Shown here in pieces: positions 1 through 5,927 of a stretch of 5,927 bases of DNA (position 1 is the first letter of the stretch; every line of letters starts with the position of its first letter). The notes under the pieces were generated by a model, which saw only the letters and a list, made by a program, of their open reading frames with translations, ran no database searches and was not told where the DNA came from. The position numbers and the translations under genes are program-made. The DNA is taken from positions 1 to 5,927 of the forward strand of contig JAGOBT010000219.1 of assembly GCA_017999135.1 (NCBI GenBank), given 5' to 3'. The stretch is from Burkholderiaceae bacterium. Its GTDB lineage: Bacteria > Pseudomonadota > Gammaproteobacteria > Burkholderiales > Burkholderiaceae_C.

Positions 1-46
1 CCACAGCACCGCCGACCTGGCCGACTGGCTGCTGGCCCATGGCTGA
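1..46 (+). CDS. 3' end of a gene, probably a HAD-superfamily phosphatase (partial)
   Basis: Only the last 14 codons and the TGA stop (44-46) are inside the window; the tail reads HSTADLADWLLAHG. A short C-terminal helix of the type 'dL..WL..H' is common at the end of Gph-like HAD-IA hydrolases. In Burkholderiales a HAD hydrolase gene usually precedes the small Rieske gene and the S49 peptidase gene. The open frame and the 8-nt overlap with the next start (ATG at 39) show that this is a real gene end, translationally coupled to the Rieske gene. The HAD assignment rests mainly on remembered gene order, because too little protein is visible to show any HAD motif. Confidence 0.6.
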   Translation, partial: HSTADLADWLLAHG

Positions 47-455
47 GCCGCCCCTGCCGCCGCAGCCGCTGGGCCCGTCGGCCAGCCTGGCCGAGCGTGG
101 CAAGGCGCTGGTGTTCGACGTGCTGCTGTGGGGCCAACCGGCGCGCGCCTTCGTGCTGCGGCATGACGGCGTGCTGCGCGGCTACATCAACCGCTGCGCC
201 CATGTGCCGGTGGAAATGGACTGGCAGCCGGGTGCGTTTCTCGACAGCGACAAGCGCTTCATCATCTGCAGCGTGCACGGTGCCAGCTACGAACCGGCCC
301 ACGGCCGCTGCGTGGGCGGCCCCTGCGGCCGCAGCAAGCTGATCGCCATCGACGTGGCCGAGCGGGACGGACAGGCCTGTTGGTATCCTTCCCGCGATGT
401 GCGGCCGGCTCCGCCGGCGGCACCCCTTCCTTCCCCCTCCGTGAGCCCGCCATGA
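39..455 (+). CDS. Small Rieske-type [2Fe-2S] protein
   Basis: A 138-residue stand-alone Rieske domain, probably a soluble cytoplasmic electron carrier or redox-sensing protein; its partner is unknown. Cluster ligands are visible as C53-A-H55 (box I, RCAHVPVEMDW) and C77-S-V-H80 (box II, CSVHGASYEP), followed by a Cys pair C91-VGGP-C96 and a G-x-L-type strand. The box I to box II gap is 21 residues, longer than the 15-17 usual in Rieske ferredoxins. Box I has no second Cys, so the box I-box II disulfide of bc1-type Rieske proteins cannot form. There is no Tat or Sec signal and no membrane segment. Residues 120-138 are a Pro/Ala/Ser-rich tail, probably disordered. The ATG at 39 is chosen because it overlaps the upstream stop by 8 nt; no clear Shine-Dalgarno sequence is seen. 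The end overlaps the protease start by 4 nt (ATGA, 452-455). The domain is certain; the function is not. Confidence 0.92.
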   Translation: MAEPPLPPQPLGPSASLAERGKALVFDVLLWGQPARAFVLRHDGVLRGYINRCAHVPVEMDWQPGAFLDSDKRFIICSVHGASYEPAHGRCVGGPCGRSKLIAIDVAERDGQACWYPSRDVRPAPPAAPLPSPSVSPP

Positions 456-1462
456 CCCCGCCCGACGACACCCCGACTGCTGCCACCGAGGGCCCGGGCG
501 CTGCGGCGGCGCCGCGGCCTGCGCCGGCCCAGCCGGCCCGCCCCGGGCTGGAATCGTCGATCGAGATCCTGGCGCGCGACCTGCTGCAGGAGCGCCGCAC
601 CGAGCGCCGCTGGCGCATCTTCTTCCGCCTGGCCTGGCTGGGCGTGGTGCTGGCTGTGCTGTGGGGGCTGATGTCCGACCGCAACCGCCACACCGCCCCC
701 AGCGGGCCGCACACCGCGCTGGTGGAACTGCGTGGCGAGATCGCCACCGACACCGAGGCCAGCGCCGAGCTGATGCTCTCAGGCCTGCGCAGTGCCTTCG
801 AGGACGTGGGCGCCCGCGCCGTGGTGCTGCGCATCAACAGCCCCGGCGGCAGCCCGGTGCAGTCGGGCATCATCAACGACGAGATCCGCCGCCTGAAGGC
901 GCTGCACAAGAAGAAGGTGTACGCCGTGGTCGAAGAGGTGTGCGCCAGCGGCGCCTACTACGTGGCCGTGGCCGCCGACGAGATCTATGTCGACAAGGCC
1001 AGCATCGTGGGGTCGATCGGCGTGCTGATGGACGGCTTCGGCTTCACCGGCCTGATGGACAAGCTGGGCGTCGAGCGCCGGCTGATCACCGCCGGCAGCA
1101 ACAAGGGCATGCTCGATCCCTTCACCGCGCAAGACCCGAAGCAGCGCGCCTATGCCCAGGCCATGATCGACCAGGTGCACCAACAGTTCATCCGCGTGGT
1201 GCGCGAGGGCCGCGGCGACCGGCTCAAGGAAAGCCCCGACACCTTCTCGGGCCTGTTCTGGAACGGCGAGGAAGCCGTGGCCCTGGGCCTGGCCGACAAG
1301 CTGGGCAACCTCGACTTCGTGGCGCGCGAGGTGATCCAGGCCGAGGAGGTGATCGACTACACCCCGCGCGACAACGTGGCCGAGAAGCTGGCCAAGCGCT
1401 TTGGCGCGGCCATCGGCGAAGGCGCGATGCGCGCCGCCGGTGGCCTGGTGCGGCTGCACTGA
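452..1462 (+). CDS. sppA: SppA-type S49 family serine peptidase, membrane anchored
   Basis: A 336-residue single-domain S49 protease, the class that cleaves leftover signal peptides and other membrane-associated peptides on the outer face of the inner membrane. Residues 1-35 are Pro/Ala/Thr-rich. A basic stretch (RRTERRWR, about 48-55) leads into one transmembrane helix (about 55-74, IFFRLAWLGVVLAVLWGLM), which predicts N-in/C-out topology. Then come the oxyanion-loop motif INSPGGS (128-134), the nucleophile motif CASGAYYVA with Ser166, VGSIGVL (about 186-192) and ITAGSNKG with the probable general base Lys218. The Ser-Lys distance of 52 residues equals that of Bacillus subtilis SppA (Ser147/Lys199), so the dyad looks intact. 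The length fits the short S49 form, not the 67-kDa E. coli form. The frame is open back to 380, but the ATG at 452 overlaps the Rieske stop as ATGA and gives a normal N terminus. No Shine-Dalgarno sequence is evident, so coupling is likely. Confidence 0.93.
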   Translation: MTPPDDTPTAATEGPGAAAAPRPAPAQPARPGLESSIEILARDLLQERRTERRWRIFFRLAWLGVVLAVLWGLMSDRNRHTAPSGPHTALVELRGEIATDTEASAELMLSGLRSAFEDVGARAVVLRINSPGGSPVQSGIINDEIRRLKALHKKKVYAVVEEVCASGAYYVAVAADEIYVDKASIVGSIGVLMDGFGFTGLMDKLGVERRLITAGSNKGMLDPFTAQDPKQRAYAQAMIDQVHQQFIRVVREGRGDRLKESPDTFSGLFWNGEEAVALGLADKLGNLDFVAREVIQAEEVIDYTPRDNVAEKLAKRFGAAIGEGAMRAAGGLVRLH

Positions 1463-1481
1463 CCCACCCCGCCGACCCGCC

Positions 1482-4301
1482 ATGACCGGCCGCGCAGCAC
1501 CCGCCCACGTGCTGCGCGCCGGCGCTGTGGCGGCCACGGTGCTGGCACTGGCCGCCGGCCTGGTCGGCTGCGGCCGTGGTGTCGACGACCGGCTGGCCCA
1601 GGTGCGCACCCAGATCGAGCGCCAGGAGCGGGATGCCGCGCTGGTGTCGGTCAAGGCCCTGCTGCAGCAGCAGCCCGACCTGGGGCCGGCCCGCCTGCTG
1701 CTGGGCCAGCTGCTGCTGGAGCGCGGCCAGCCTGCCGCGGCCGAGATCGAGCTGCGCCGTGCGCTGGAACTGCAGCAGCCCGAGGCGGCGGTGCTGCCGC
1801 TGCTGGCGCGGGCGCTGCTGGCCGGCAACAAGGCGGCGCTGCTGGTCTCGCAGTTCGGCCGCACCATGCTGGCCGATCCGCTGGCCATGGCGCAGCTCAA
1901 GACCACCGTGGCCGAGGCCGAGGCCGCGCAGGGCCAGCTGGATGCCGCCCGCGACAGCCTGGCCCAGGCACTGCGCGCCGTGCCCGGCCACGCGCCGGCG
2001 CGCTTGCTGGGGGCCCGGGTGGACGCAGTGTCGGGCGATCTGCCCGCCGCGCTGGCGGCCGTGAAGGCAGTGCTGGCCGATCAGCCGCAGAACGCCGACG
2101 CCTGGGTGATGCAGGGCGACCTGCTGGCGCGCCAGACCGGGCCGGCCGCTGCCCCGCCCGAACAGCTGGCCCAGGCCTACCGCCAGGCGCTGGCGGTGCA
2201 GCCCGCGCACGCCGGGGCCCATGCGGCGCTGATCGGCCTGTTGCTGGCCCAGGGCGACGACGCCGCGGCGCGCACCCAGCACGGCCTGATGCGGCAGCAA
2301 CTGCCCAAGCACCCGCAGACGCTGCTCTACGAAGGCCAGCTGGTGATGCGCCAGGGCGACCTGGCGCGGGCGCGCGAGGTGTTCCAGCTGCTGCGCCGTG
2401 GTGCGCCCGACAACCTGCTGCTGCTGCAACTGGCCGGCCAGGTGGAACTGCGGCTGGGCGCACCGGCGCAGGCCGAGGTGCTGCTGTCGCGCGCGGTGCA
2501 GCTGGCGCCGGCCAGCGCACCCGCCCGCCGCCTGGCGGCCCGCGCCCAGCTGGCGCTGGGCCAGCCCGCCCGGGCGCTGACCGTGCTGGAGCCGCTGACC
2601 GGCGCGCAGACGGCCGATGCCGAGGCGCTGTCGCTGGCGGCCCAGGCCCGGCTGATGGCCGGCGAGGCCGATGCCGCCGCGGCGTTGTTCCAGCGCGCCG
2701 CGCGCATCCGGCCCGACGATCCACGCATCCGCACCGCCGTGGCGCTGTCGAACCTGCAGCGCGGCCAGGGCGACACGGCGCTGGCCGAGCTGCAACGCGT
2801 GGCGGCCGACGATGCCCAGGGCACCAGTGCCGACATGGCGCTGATCGCGGTGCAGATGCAGCGGCGCGCCTACGGGCCGGCACTGCAGGCCATCGCCGCG
2901 CTGGACAAGAAGCTGCCCGACCAGCCGCTGCCGGCCCACCTGCGCGGCCAGGTGCTGGTGCTGCAGCGGGATCTGCCGGGTGCCCGGGCAGCCTTCACGC
3001 AGGCGCTGGCCAAGGCGCCGGCGTATCTGCCGGCCGTCTCGGCGCTGGCCGCGCTGGACCTGGCCGACGGCCAGTCCGATGCCGCGCGGGCGCGCTTCCA
3101 GGCCCTGCTGCAGGCCCAGCCGCGGCTGGCCGCGGCCCACCTGGCGCTGGCCGAACTGGACCAGCGCAGCGGCGCCGGCCGTGATGCCGTGGCCGCCCGG
3201 CTGGAGGCCGGCATCCAGGCCAGCCCCGACGACGCCACGCTGCGCATGGCGCTGGTCAGCCACCACCTGGCCACGGCCAATGCCAAGGCCGCGGTGGCCG
3301 CGGCCCAGGCCGGCCTGGCCAAGCTGCCCGACGACCCCGGCTTGCTCGGCCTGCTGGGCCGGGGGCAACTGGCGGCGGGCGACAGCCAGCAGGCGTTGAC
3401 CAGCTTCAACCGGCTGGTCGGGCTGCAGGGCCGGTCACCCGCGGCGCACCTGGGCCTGGCCGACGCGCAACTGGCCGCCGGCGACCTGACCGGCGCCCGC
3501 CGCAGCCTGCAGCGGGTGCTGGAGATCGACCCCGACCACCTGGCCGCACAGCGCCAGGGGGTGGTGGTGGCCATGCGCCAGCAGCAGCCCGAGCAGGCGC
3601 TGGCGCTGGCGCGCCAGCTGCAGAAGCGCCAGCCTGCGCTGGCCGACGGCTGGTTGCTGGAAGGCGAGGTGCACATCGCCCGCCAGCAGTGGGACCCGGC
3701 AGTGGCAGCCCTGCGCCAGGCCAGCGCCAAGGCCGATCCGCTGCAATCGGCGGTGCGGCTGCACCAGGCACTGCAGCGGGCCGGCCGGGCGGCCGACGCC
3801 CAGGCCATGGCCAGCGCCTGGCTGCAGGCCCATCCACGCGACATGCTGTTCCTCTTCCACCTGGGCGACGAGGCCCTGCGCCGCCAGGACTGGCCCGCCG
3901 CCGAGGCGCGCTACCGCCAGGTGCTGGGCATCAACCCGGCGCATGCGCTGTCGTTGAACAACGTGGCCTGGCTGCTGCTGCAGCAGAAGCAGCCGGGCGC
4001 GCTGGCGTTGGCGCGGCGCGCGGTGCAGGTGGCGCCCGACCAGGCGGCACTGCGGGACACGCTGGCCCAGGCGCTGGCCGAAGTAGGGCAGCTGCCCGAG
4101 GCGGTCGGCATGCAGAAGCAGGCGCTGGCGCTGCAGCCTGACGACCCGAACCTGCGCCTGCGCCTGGCCCGGCTGTATGCCCAGGTCAACGAGAAAAAGC
4201 TGGCCAAGGCCGAACTGGACCGGCTGGCCGCGCTGGGTGACCGCTATCCGCGGCAGGCCGAAGTGGCCGAGGTGCTGAAGAGCCTGGGTGGGCGCTTGTA
4301 G
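1482..4301 (+). CDS. prsT: TPR-repeat lipoprotein of the PEP-CTERM/exosortase system (PrsT-like)
   Basis: A 939-residue secreted lipoprotein. The N terminus has a hydrophobic stretch (about 11-29) and a lipobox GLVGC with Cys30, the only cysteine I find in the protein. Gly follows at +2, so outer-membrane sorting is expected. Almost all of residues 35-930 is divergent TPR: A/L-rich helix pairs about 34 residues apart, often with P-x-x at the turn (e.g. around 64-98, 280-345, 400-440, 655-690, 815-850). The C-terminal block (NNVAWLL 826-832, then a VAPDQAALRDTLAQAL segment) is typical of the PrsT family (TIGR02917), whose members are about 900 residues and often lie near exosortase genes. PrsT is thought to be a scaffold in export or assembly of PEP-CTERM surface proteins and exopolysaccharide; its exact role is not established. 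The ATG at 1482 gives the signal peptide; the frame is open back to 1401, but that start lies inside the protease gene. The start is 19 nt after the protease stop, so they likely share an operon. No PEP-CTERM gene is in the window. A general TPR lipoprotein is the alternative. Confidence 0.88.
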   Translation: MTGRAAPAHVLRAGAVAATVLALAAGLVGCGRGVDDRLAQVRTQIERQERDAALVSVKALLQQQPDLGPARLLLGQLLLERGQPAAAEIELRRALELQQPEAAVLPLLARALLAGNKAALLVSQFGRTMLADPLAMAQLKTTVAEAEAAQGQLDAARDSLAQALRAVPGHAPARLLGARVDAVSGDLPAALAAVKAVLADQPQNADAWVMQGDLLARQTGPAAAPPEQLAQAYRQALAVQPAHAGAHAALIGLLLAQGDDAAARTQHGLMRQQLPKHPQTLLYEGQLVMRQGDLARAREVFQLLRRGAPDNLLLLQLAGQVELRLGAPAQAEVLLSRAVQLAPASAPARRLAARAQLALGQPARALTVLEPLTGAQTADAEALSLAAQARLMAGEADAAAALFQRAARIRPDDPRIRTAVALSNLQRGQGDTALAELQRVAADDAQGTSADMALIAVQMQRRAYGPALQAIAALDKKLPDQPLPAHLRGQVLVLQRDLPGARAAFTQALAKAPAYLPAVSALAALDLADGQSDAARARFQALLQAQPRLAAAHLALAELDQRSGAGRDAVAARLEAGIQASPDDATLRMALVSHHLATANAKAAVAAAQAGLAKLPDDPGLLGLLGRGQLAAGDSQQALTSFNRLVGLQGRSPAAHLGLADAQLAAGDLTGARRSLQRVLEIDPDHLAAQRQGVVVAMRQQQPEQALALARQLQKRQPALADGWLLEGEVHIARQQWDPAVAALRQASAKADPLQSAVRLHQALQRAGRAADAQAMASAWLQAHPRDMLFLFHLGDEALRRQDWPAAEARYRQVLGINPAHALSLNNVAWLLLQQKQPGALALARRAVQVAPDQAALRDTLAQALAEVGQLPEAVGMQKQALALQPDDPNLRLRLARLYAQVNEKKLAKAELDRLAALGDRYPRQAEVAEVLKSLGGRL

Positions 4302-4317
4302 CCGAGGAGGCGGCTGC
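4298..4317. terminator. Weak hairpin in the convergent gap, possible terminator
   Basis: The arms GTAGCCG (4298-4304) and CGGCTGC (4311-4317) form a 7-bp stem with one T-G wobble and the loop AGGAGG. The left arm contains the last two bases (4300-4301) and the first T (4299) of the prsT TAG stop. It lies at the start of the 42-nt gap (4302-4343) between two convergent genes, where a terminator serving both strands is expected. There is no T-tract on either side, so a canonical intrinsic terminator is not supported. It may be chance in GC-rich DNA, with termination being Rho-dependent. Confidence 0.28.
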
Positions 4318-4343
4318 GCTACGCACCCCACGGCCCGCCAGAC

Positions 4344-5441
4344 TCAGCCGCAATCCAATACCGGCTCGCCTTCGCGCTTGTAGGCCACCACGTGGTCCAC
4401 CTGCAGGCGGATGCCGATGCGCTCGCCGATGGCATGGTTGTGGTGGCTGGGCACCAGCGACAGCACCGTCTGCCCGCTGTCCAGCCGCAATGTGTACAGG
4501 AACTCGGCGCCGCGGAAAGCCTTGGCCAGCACCTCGGCGGTGACCGGACTGGCGTCGTCGTGCACCACGTCGTCGGGGCGCAGCAGCACGTCCACGCTGC
4601 AGCCGGCGTCGCACAGGTCACCATGCTCGGTGCAGCGGATGGGCTCGGGGCTGTCGAGCGTGCCCAATTCCATGTGGATGTGCTGGCCGCGCTGCACCGT
4701 GCCGGGCAGGAACGCGCCCTGGCCGACGAAATCGGCCACGAAGCGGTTGGCCGGCTGGTGGTACAGATCGTAGGCCGTGGCCCACTGCTGGATGCGCCCG
4801 CCGGCCATGATGCCGATCTCGTCGGCGATGGCGAAGGCCTCGTGCTGGTCGTGCGTGACCAGCAGCGCGGTGGTGCCGGCAGCCTTCAGCAGGGCGCGCA
4901 GTTCGCCACCCAGGCGCTCACGCAGCTCGATGTCGAGGTTGGAGAAGGGCTCGTCGAGCAGCAGCAGCCGCGGTGACGGCGCCAGCGCCCGGGCCAGCGC
5001 CACCCGCTGCTGCTGGCCGCCCGACAACTCATGCGGATAGCGTGCGCCGCTGCCGCCCAGGCCCACCGTCTCCAGCATCTGCTGCACGCGCTGGTCGGCG
5101 CCGGCCACACCGCGCAGGCCGAAGGCCACGTTGGCCGCCACGGTGAGGTGCGGAAACAGCGCGTGGTCCTGGAACACCATGCCGATGCGCCGCTGCTCGG
5201 GCGGTACCTGCTGGCGCGCGCTGCCCACCAGCGCGCCATCGAGCCGGATCTCGCCGGCCAGCAGCGGCTCGAAGCCGGCGATGGCACGCAGCACCGTGGT
5301 CTTGCCGCAGCCCGACGGGCCCAGCAGGCAGCCCACCATGCCGCGCGGCAGGGTCAGCGAGAAGTTCTCGACCACGGCCTTGCGACCATAGGCCACCGAG
5401 ATGCCGTCCAGTTGCAGCCAGGGGGTGATGGCGTCGGTCAT
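4344..5441 (-). CDS. ABC transporter ATP-binding protein, FbpC/PotA (iron(III)/polyamine) type with TOBE region
   Basis: A 365-residue cytoplasmic ATPase that would energise a binding-protein-dependent importer. All nucleotide-binding motifs are intact: Walker A GPSGCGKTT (41-49), Q-loop VFQDHALFPH with Gln91, signature LSGGQQQR (139-146), Walker B LLLLDE (159-164), D-loop SNLD (167-170) and switch His197 in VTHDQHEA. A linker with DLYHQPANRFVADFVGQG (225-242) leads into a C-terminal TOBE-like part (about 243-365). Length and linker best fit the FbpC/AfuC iron(III) class; spermidine/putrescine or 2-aminoethylphosphonate ATPases are close relatives, so the substrate is left open. An unusual Cys cluster (C270, C277, C281), an HHNH motif (333-336) and Cys364 lie in the C-terminal part. 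The start (5441) overlaps the stop of a five-codon frame as ATGA; no Shine-Dalgarno sequence is seen. No permease or binding-protein gene is in the window. The gene lies 39 nt downstream of argP on the same strand and converges on prsT. Confidence 0.93.
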   Translation of the reverse strand: MTDAITPWLQLDGISVAYGRKAVVENFSLTLPRGMVGCLLGPSGCGKTTVLRAIAGFEPLLAGEIRLDGALVGSARQQVPPEQRRIGMVFQDHALFPHLTVAANVAFGLRGVAGADQRVQQMLETVGLGGSGARYPHELSGGQQQRVALARALAPSPRLLLLDEPFSNLDIELRERLGGELRALLKAAGTTALLVTHDQHEAFAIADEIGIMAGGRIQQWATAYDLYHQPANRFVADFVGQGAFLPGTVQRGQHIHMELGTLDSPEPIRCTEHGDLCDAGCSVDVLLRPDDVVHDDASPVTAEVLAKAFRGAEFLYTLRLDSGQTVLSLVPSHHNHAIGERIGIRLQVDHVVAYKREGEPVLDCG

Positions 5442-5480
5442 GGTGTTGCGATCATAGGGGCGGGTGGCGCCACGCCGCGG
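5442..5480 (-). promoter_or_regulatory. argP-ABC intergenic gap with a perfect 10-bp palindrome
   Basis: This 39-nt gap is the only non-coding DNA between the regulator stop and the ABC start. It holds a perfect palindrome, GTGGCGCCAC (5464-5473). On the minus strand it also holds TATGAT (5456-5451), which looks like a -10 box, but no -35 box stands 16-18 nt upstream and transcription from it would give a leader of only a few bases. A promoter is therefore not established. The palindrome could be a protein site, but as a hairpin it is too tight to be a terminator. Read-through transcription from argP is the simpler view. Confidence 0.25.
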
Positions 5481-5927
5481 TCAGGGCTGCAACAGGCTGG
5501 CGCGGGCGGCCGCCAGCACACCGCGGCCCAGCGCGTCGACCAGTGCGGTGGCGGCGCGGGCATGCTGCCAGTGCAGCGGCACGTCGAGCGCACTGCCCGG
5601 TACCAGTTCGACCAGGCGCCCATCGGCCAGCTGCGGCGCGATCAGCGCCTGCGGGTGCAGGCCCCAGCCCATGCCGGCCTCGGCGGCGGTGACGAAGGCC
5701 TGCGGCGACGGCAGCGTGTGGCGCGGCAGTTCCACATGGCGGTGGCACAGCCGCCGCACCCAGCGGTCCTGCAGCGCATCCTTGGTGTTGAACACCAGGC
5801 TGGGTGCCAGGGCCAGGCTGCCCGCACCCACGCCGCCGGCAAAGTGGCGCGCCATGAAGCCCGGGCTGGCGGCGGCGATGTAGCGCATCGCGCCCAGCGG
5901 CTGGCTGTTGCAGCCCGCGGCCGGGCG
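5481..5927 (-). CDS. argP: ArgP-type LysR-family transcriptional regulator, C-terminal half (partial)
   Basis: 148 codons plus the TGA stop (5483-5481) are visible; the frame stays open to the window edge, so the N-terminal winged helix-turn-helix and the first effector subdomain lie outside. ArgP (IciA) regulators are near 300 residues and switch basic amino-acid export (argO/lysE) and related genes in response to lysine or arginine. The visible part matches the ArgP effector-binding domain: a GCNSQPLGAMRYIAAASPGF block near the edge (E. coli ArgP has an equivalent GC..xPLG.MRY..xASP.F), then FNTKDALQDRW, ELPRHTLPSPQAFVTAAEAG, a GWGLHPQALI strand, LADGRLVELVPG, and LHWQHAR before the last helix. 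No frameshift is seen. Its classical target, a lysE/argO exporter, is usually divergent and would lie beyond the right edge. The ABC gene is only 39 nt downstream on the same strand and may be co-transcribed. LysR class is certain; the ArgP subgroup is likely. Confidence 0.85.
   Translation of the reverse strand, partial: RPAAGCNSQPLGAMRYIAAASPGFMARHFAGGVGAGSLALAPSLVFNTKDALQDRWVRRLCHRHVELPRHTLPSPQAFVTAAEAGMGWGLHPQALIAPQLADGRLVELVPGSALDVPLHWQHARAATALVDALGRGVLAAARASLLQP

Noticed and set aside
380..451. Extended N terminus of the S49 protease (24 more codons upstream)
   Set aside because: It would overlap the Rieske gene by 76 nt and adds a sequence with no signal or anchor. The ATG at 452 makes the usual 4-nt ATGA coupling.
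718..725. GCTGGTGG, identical to the E. coli Chi site (another copy at 4754-4761)
   Set aside because: Chi sequences are lineage specific and this octamer is expected by chance in such GC/CTG-rich coding DNA; nothing suggests a role here.
1401..1481. Extended N terminus of the PrsT-like protein (27 more codons)
   Set aside because: It would put an Arg/Pro/Cys-rich stretch before the signal peptide and bury the lipobox. The ATG at 1482 gives a normal lipoprotein signal.
2415..2432. Run of CTG triplets as a possible slippage-prone simple repeat
   Set aside because: Only about four consecutive CTG codons (Leu run in a TPR helix), in frame and expected from codon preference; too short for phase variation.
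1224..3368. A 714-codon open frame on the minus strand across the prsT gene
   Set aside because: Its product is a Gln/Arg/Gly/His-rich low-complexity string, the mirror of Leu/Ala codons (CTG, GCC) in the TPR gene. With GC3 saturation, stop codons are rare in antisense. The plus frame has a signal peptide, lipobox and family motifs; the minus frame has no recognisable domain.
3435..4331. A 298-codon minus-strand frame over the end of prsT, extending into the convergent gap
   Set aside because: Same low-complexity Gln/Leu/Arg composition from antisense TPR codons; no domain, and the sense gene explains the region.
4392..4976. Plus-strand frames opposite the ABC gene (e.g. 194 codons)
   Set aside because: Antisense to intact ABC motifs, rich in Val/His/Gln with no domain; explained as a shadow of the minus-strand gene.
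5451..5484. A sigma-70 promoter made of CTGACC (5484-5479) and TATGAT (5456-5451) on the minus strand
   Set aside because: The spacer would be 22 nt and the leader only a few bases; the -35 match is poor and overlaps the argP stop.

Overview
The window comes from a very GC-rich bacterial chromosome with dense, GC3-saturated coding. The best fit is a betaproteobacterium of the order Burkholderiales (Rubrivivax/Leptothrix/Comamonadaceae-like). This rests on base composition, on the gene order HAD hydrolase - small Rieske protein - S49 peptidase, which I know from that order, and on a PEP-CTERM-type TPR lipoprotein. The placement is an inference; no rRNA or other phylogenetic marker is present.

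Left arm, plus strand (1-4301): four genes lie head to tail and are almost certainly co-transcribed. They are the last 14 codons of a gene probably encoding a HAD-type phosphatase, a 138-residue Rieske [2Fe-2S] protein (start overlaps the previous stop by 8 nt), a membrane-anchored SppA-type S49 serine protease (ATGA overlap with the Rieske gene), and a 939-residue lipoprotein built almost wholly of TPR units (19 nt after the protease stop). The TPR protein matches the PrsT family associated with the PEP-CTERM/exosortase surface-protein system. The protease and the lipoprotein both act at the cell envelope, so a shared role there is plausible but unproven.

Right arm, minus strand (5927-4344): the C-terminal half of an ArgP-type LysR regulator runs in from the window edge. 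After a 39-nt gap comes an ABC transporter ATPase of the FbpC/PotA (iron(III)/spermidine-putrescine) type with a C-terminal TOBE region. No permease or substrate-binding gene is present in the window.

The arms converge on a 42-nt gap (4302-4343) with a weak hairpin that includes the prsT stop codon. There is no gene-free stretch over 300 nt and I see no tRNA, rRNA, CRISPR array, insertion sequence or attachment site. I found no convincing undescribed system. The points most worth a second look are the pairing of prsT with the protease gene, the atypical Rieske spacing, the cysteine cluster in the ABC protein, and the short argP-ABC gap with a perfect palindrome and a five-codon leader frame.
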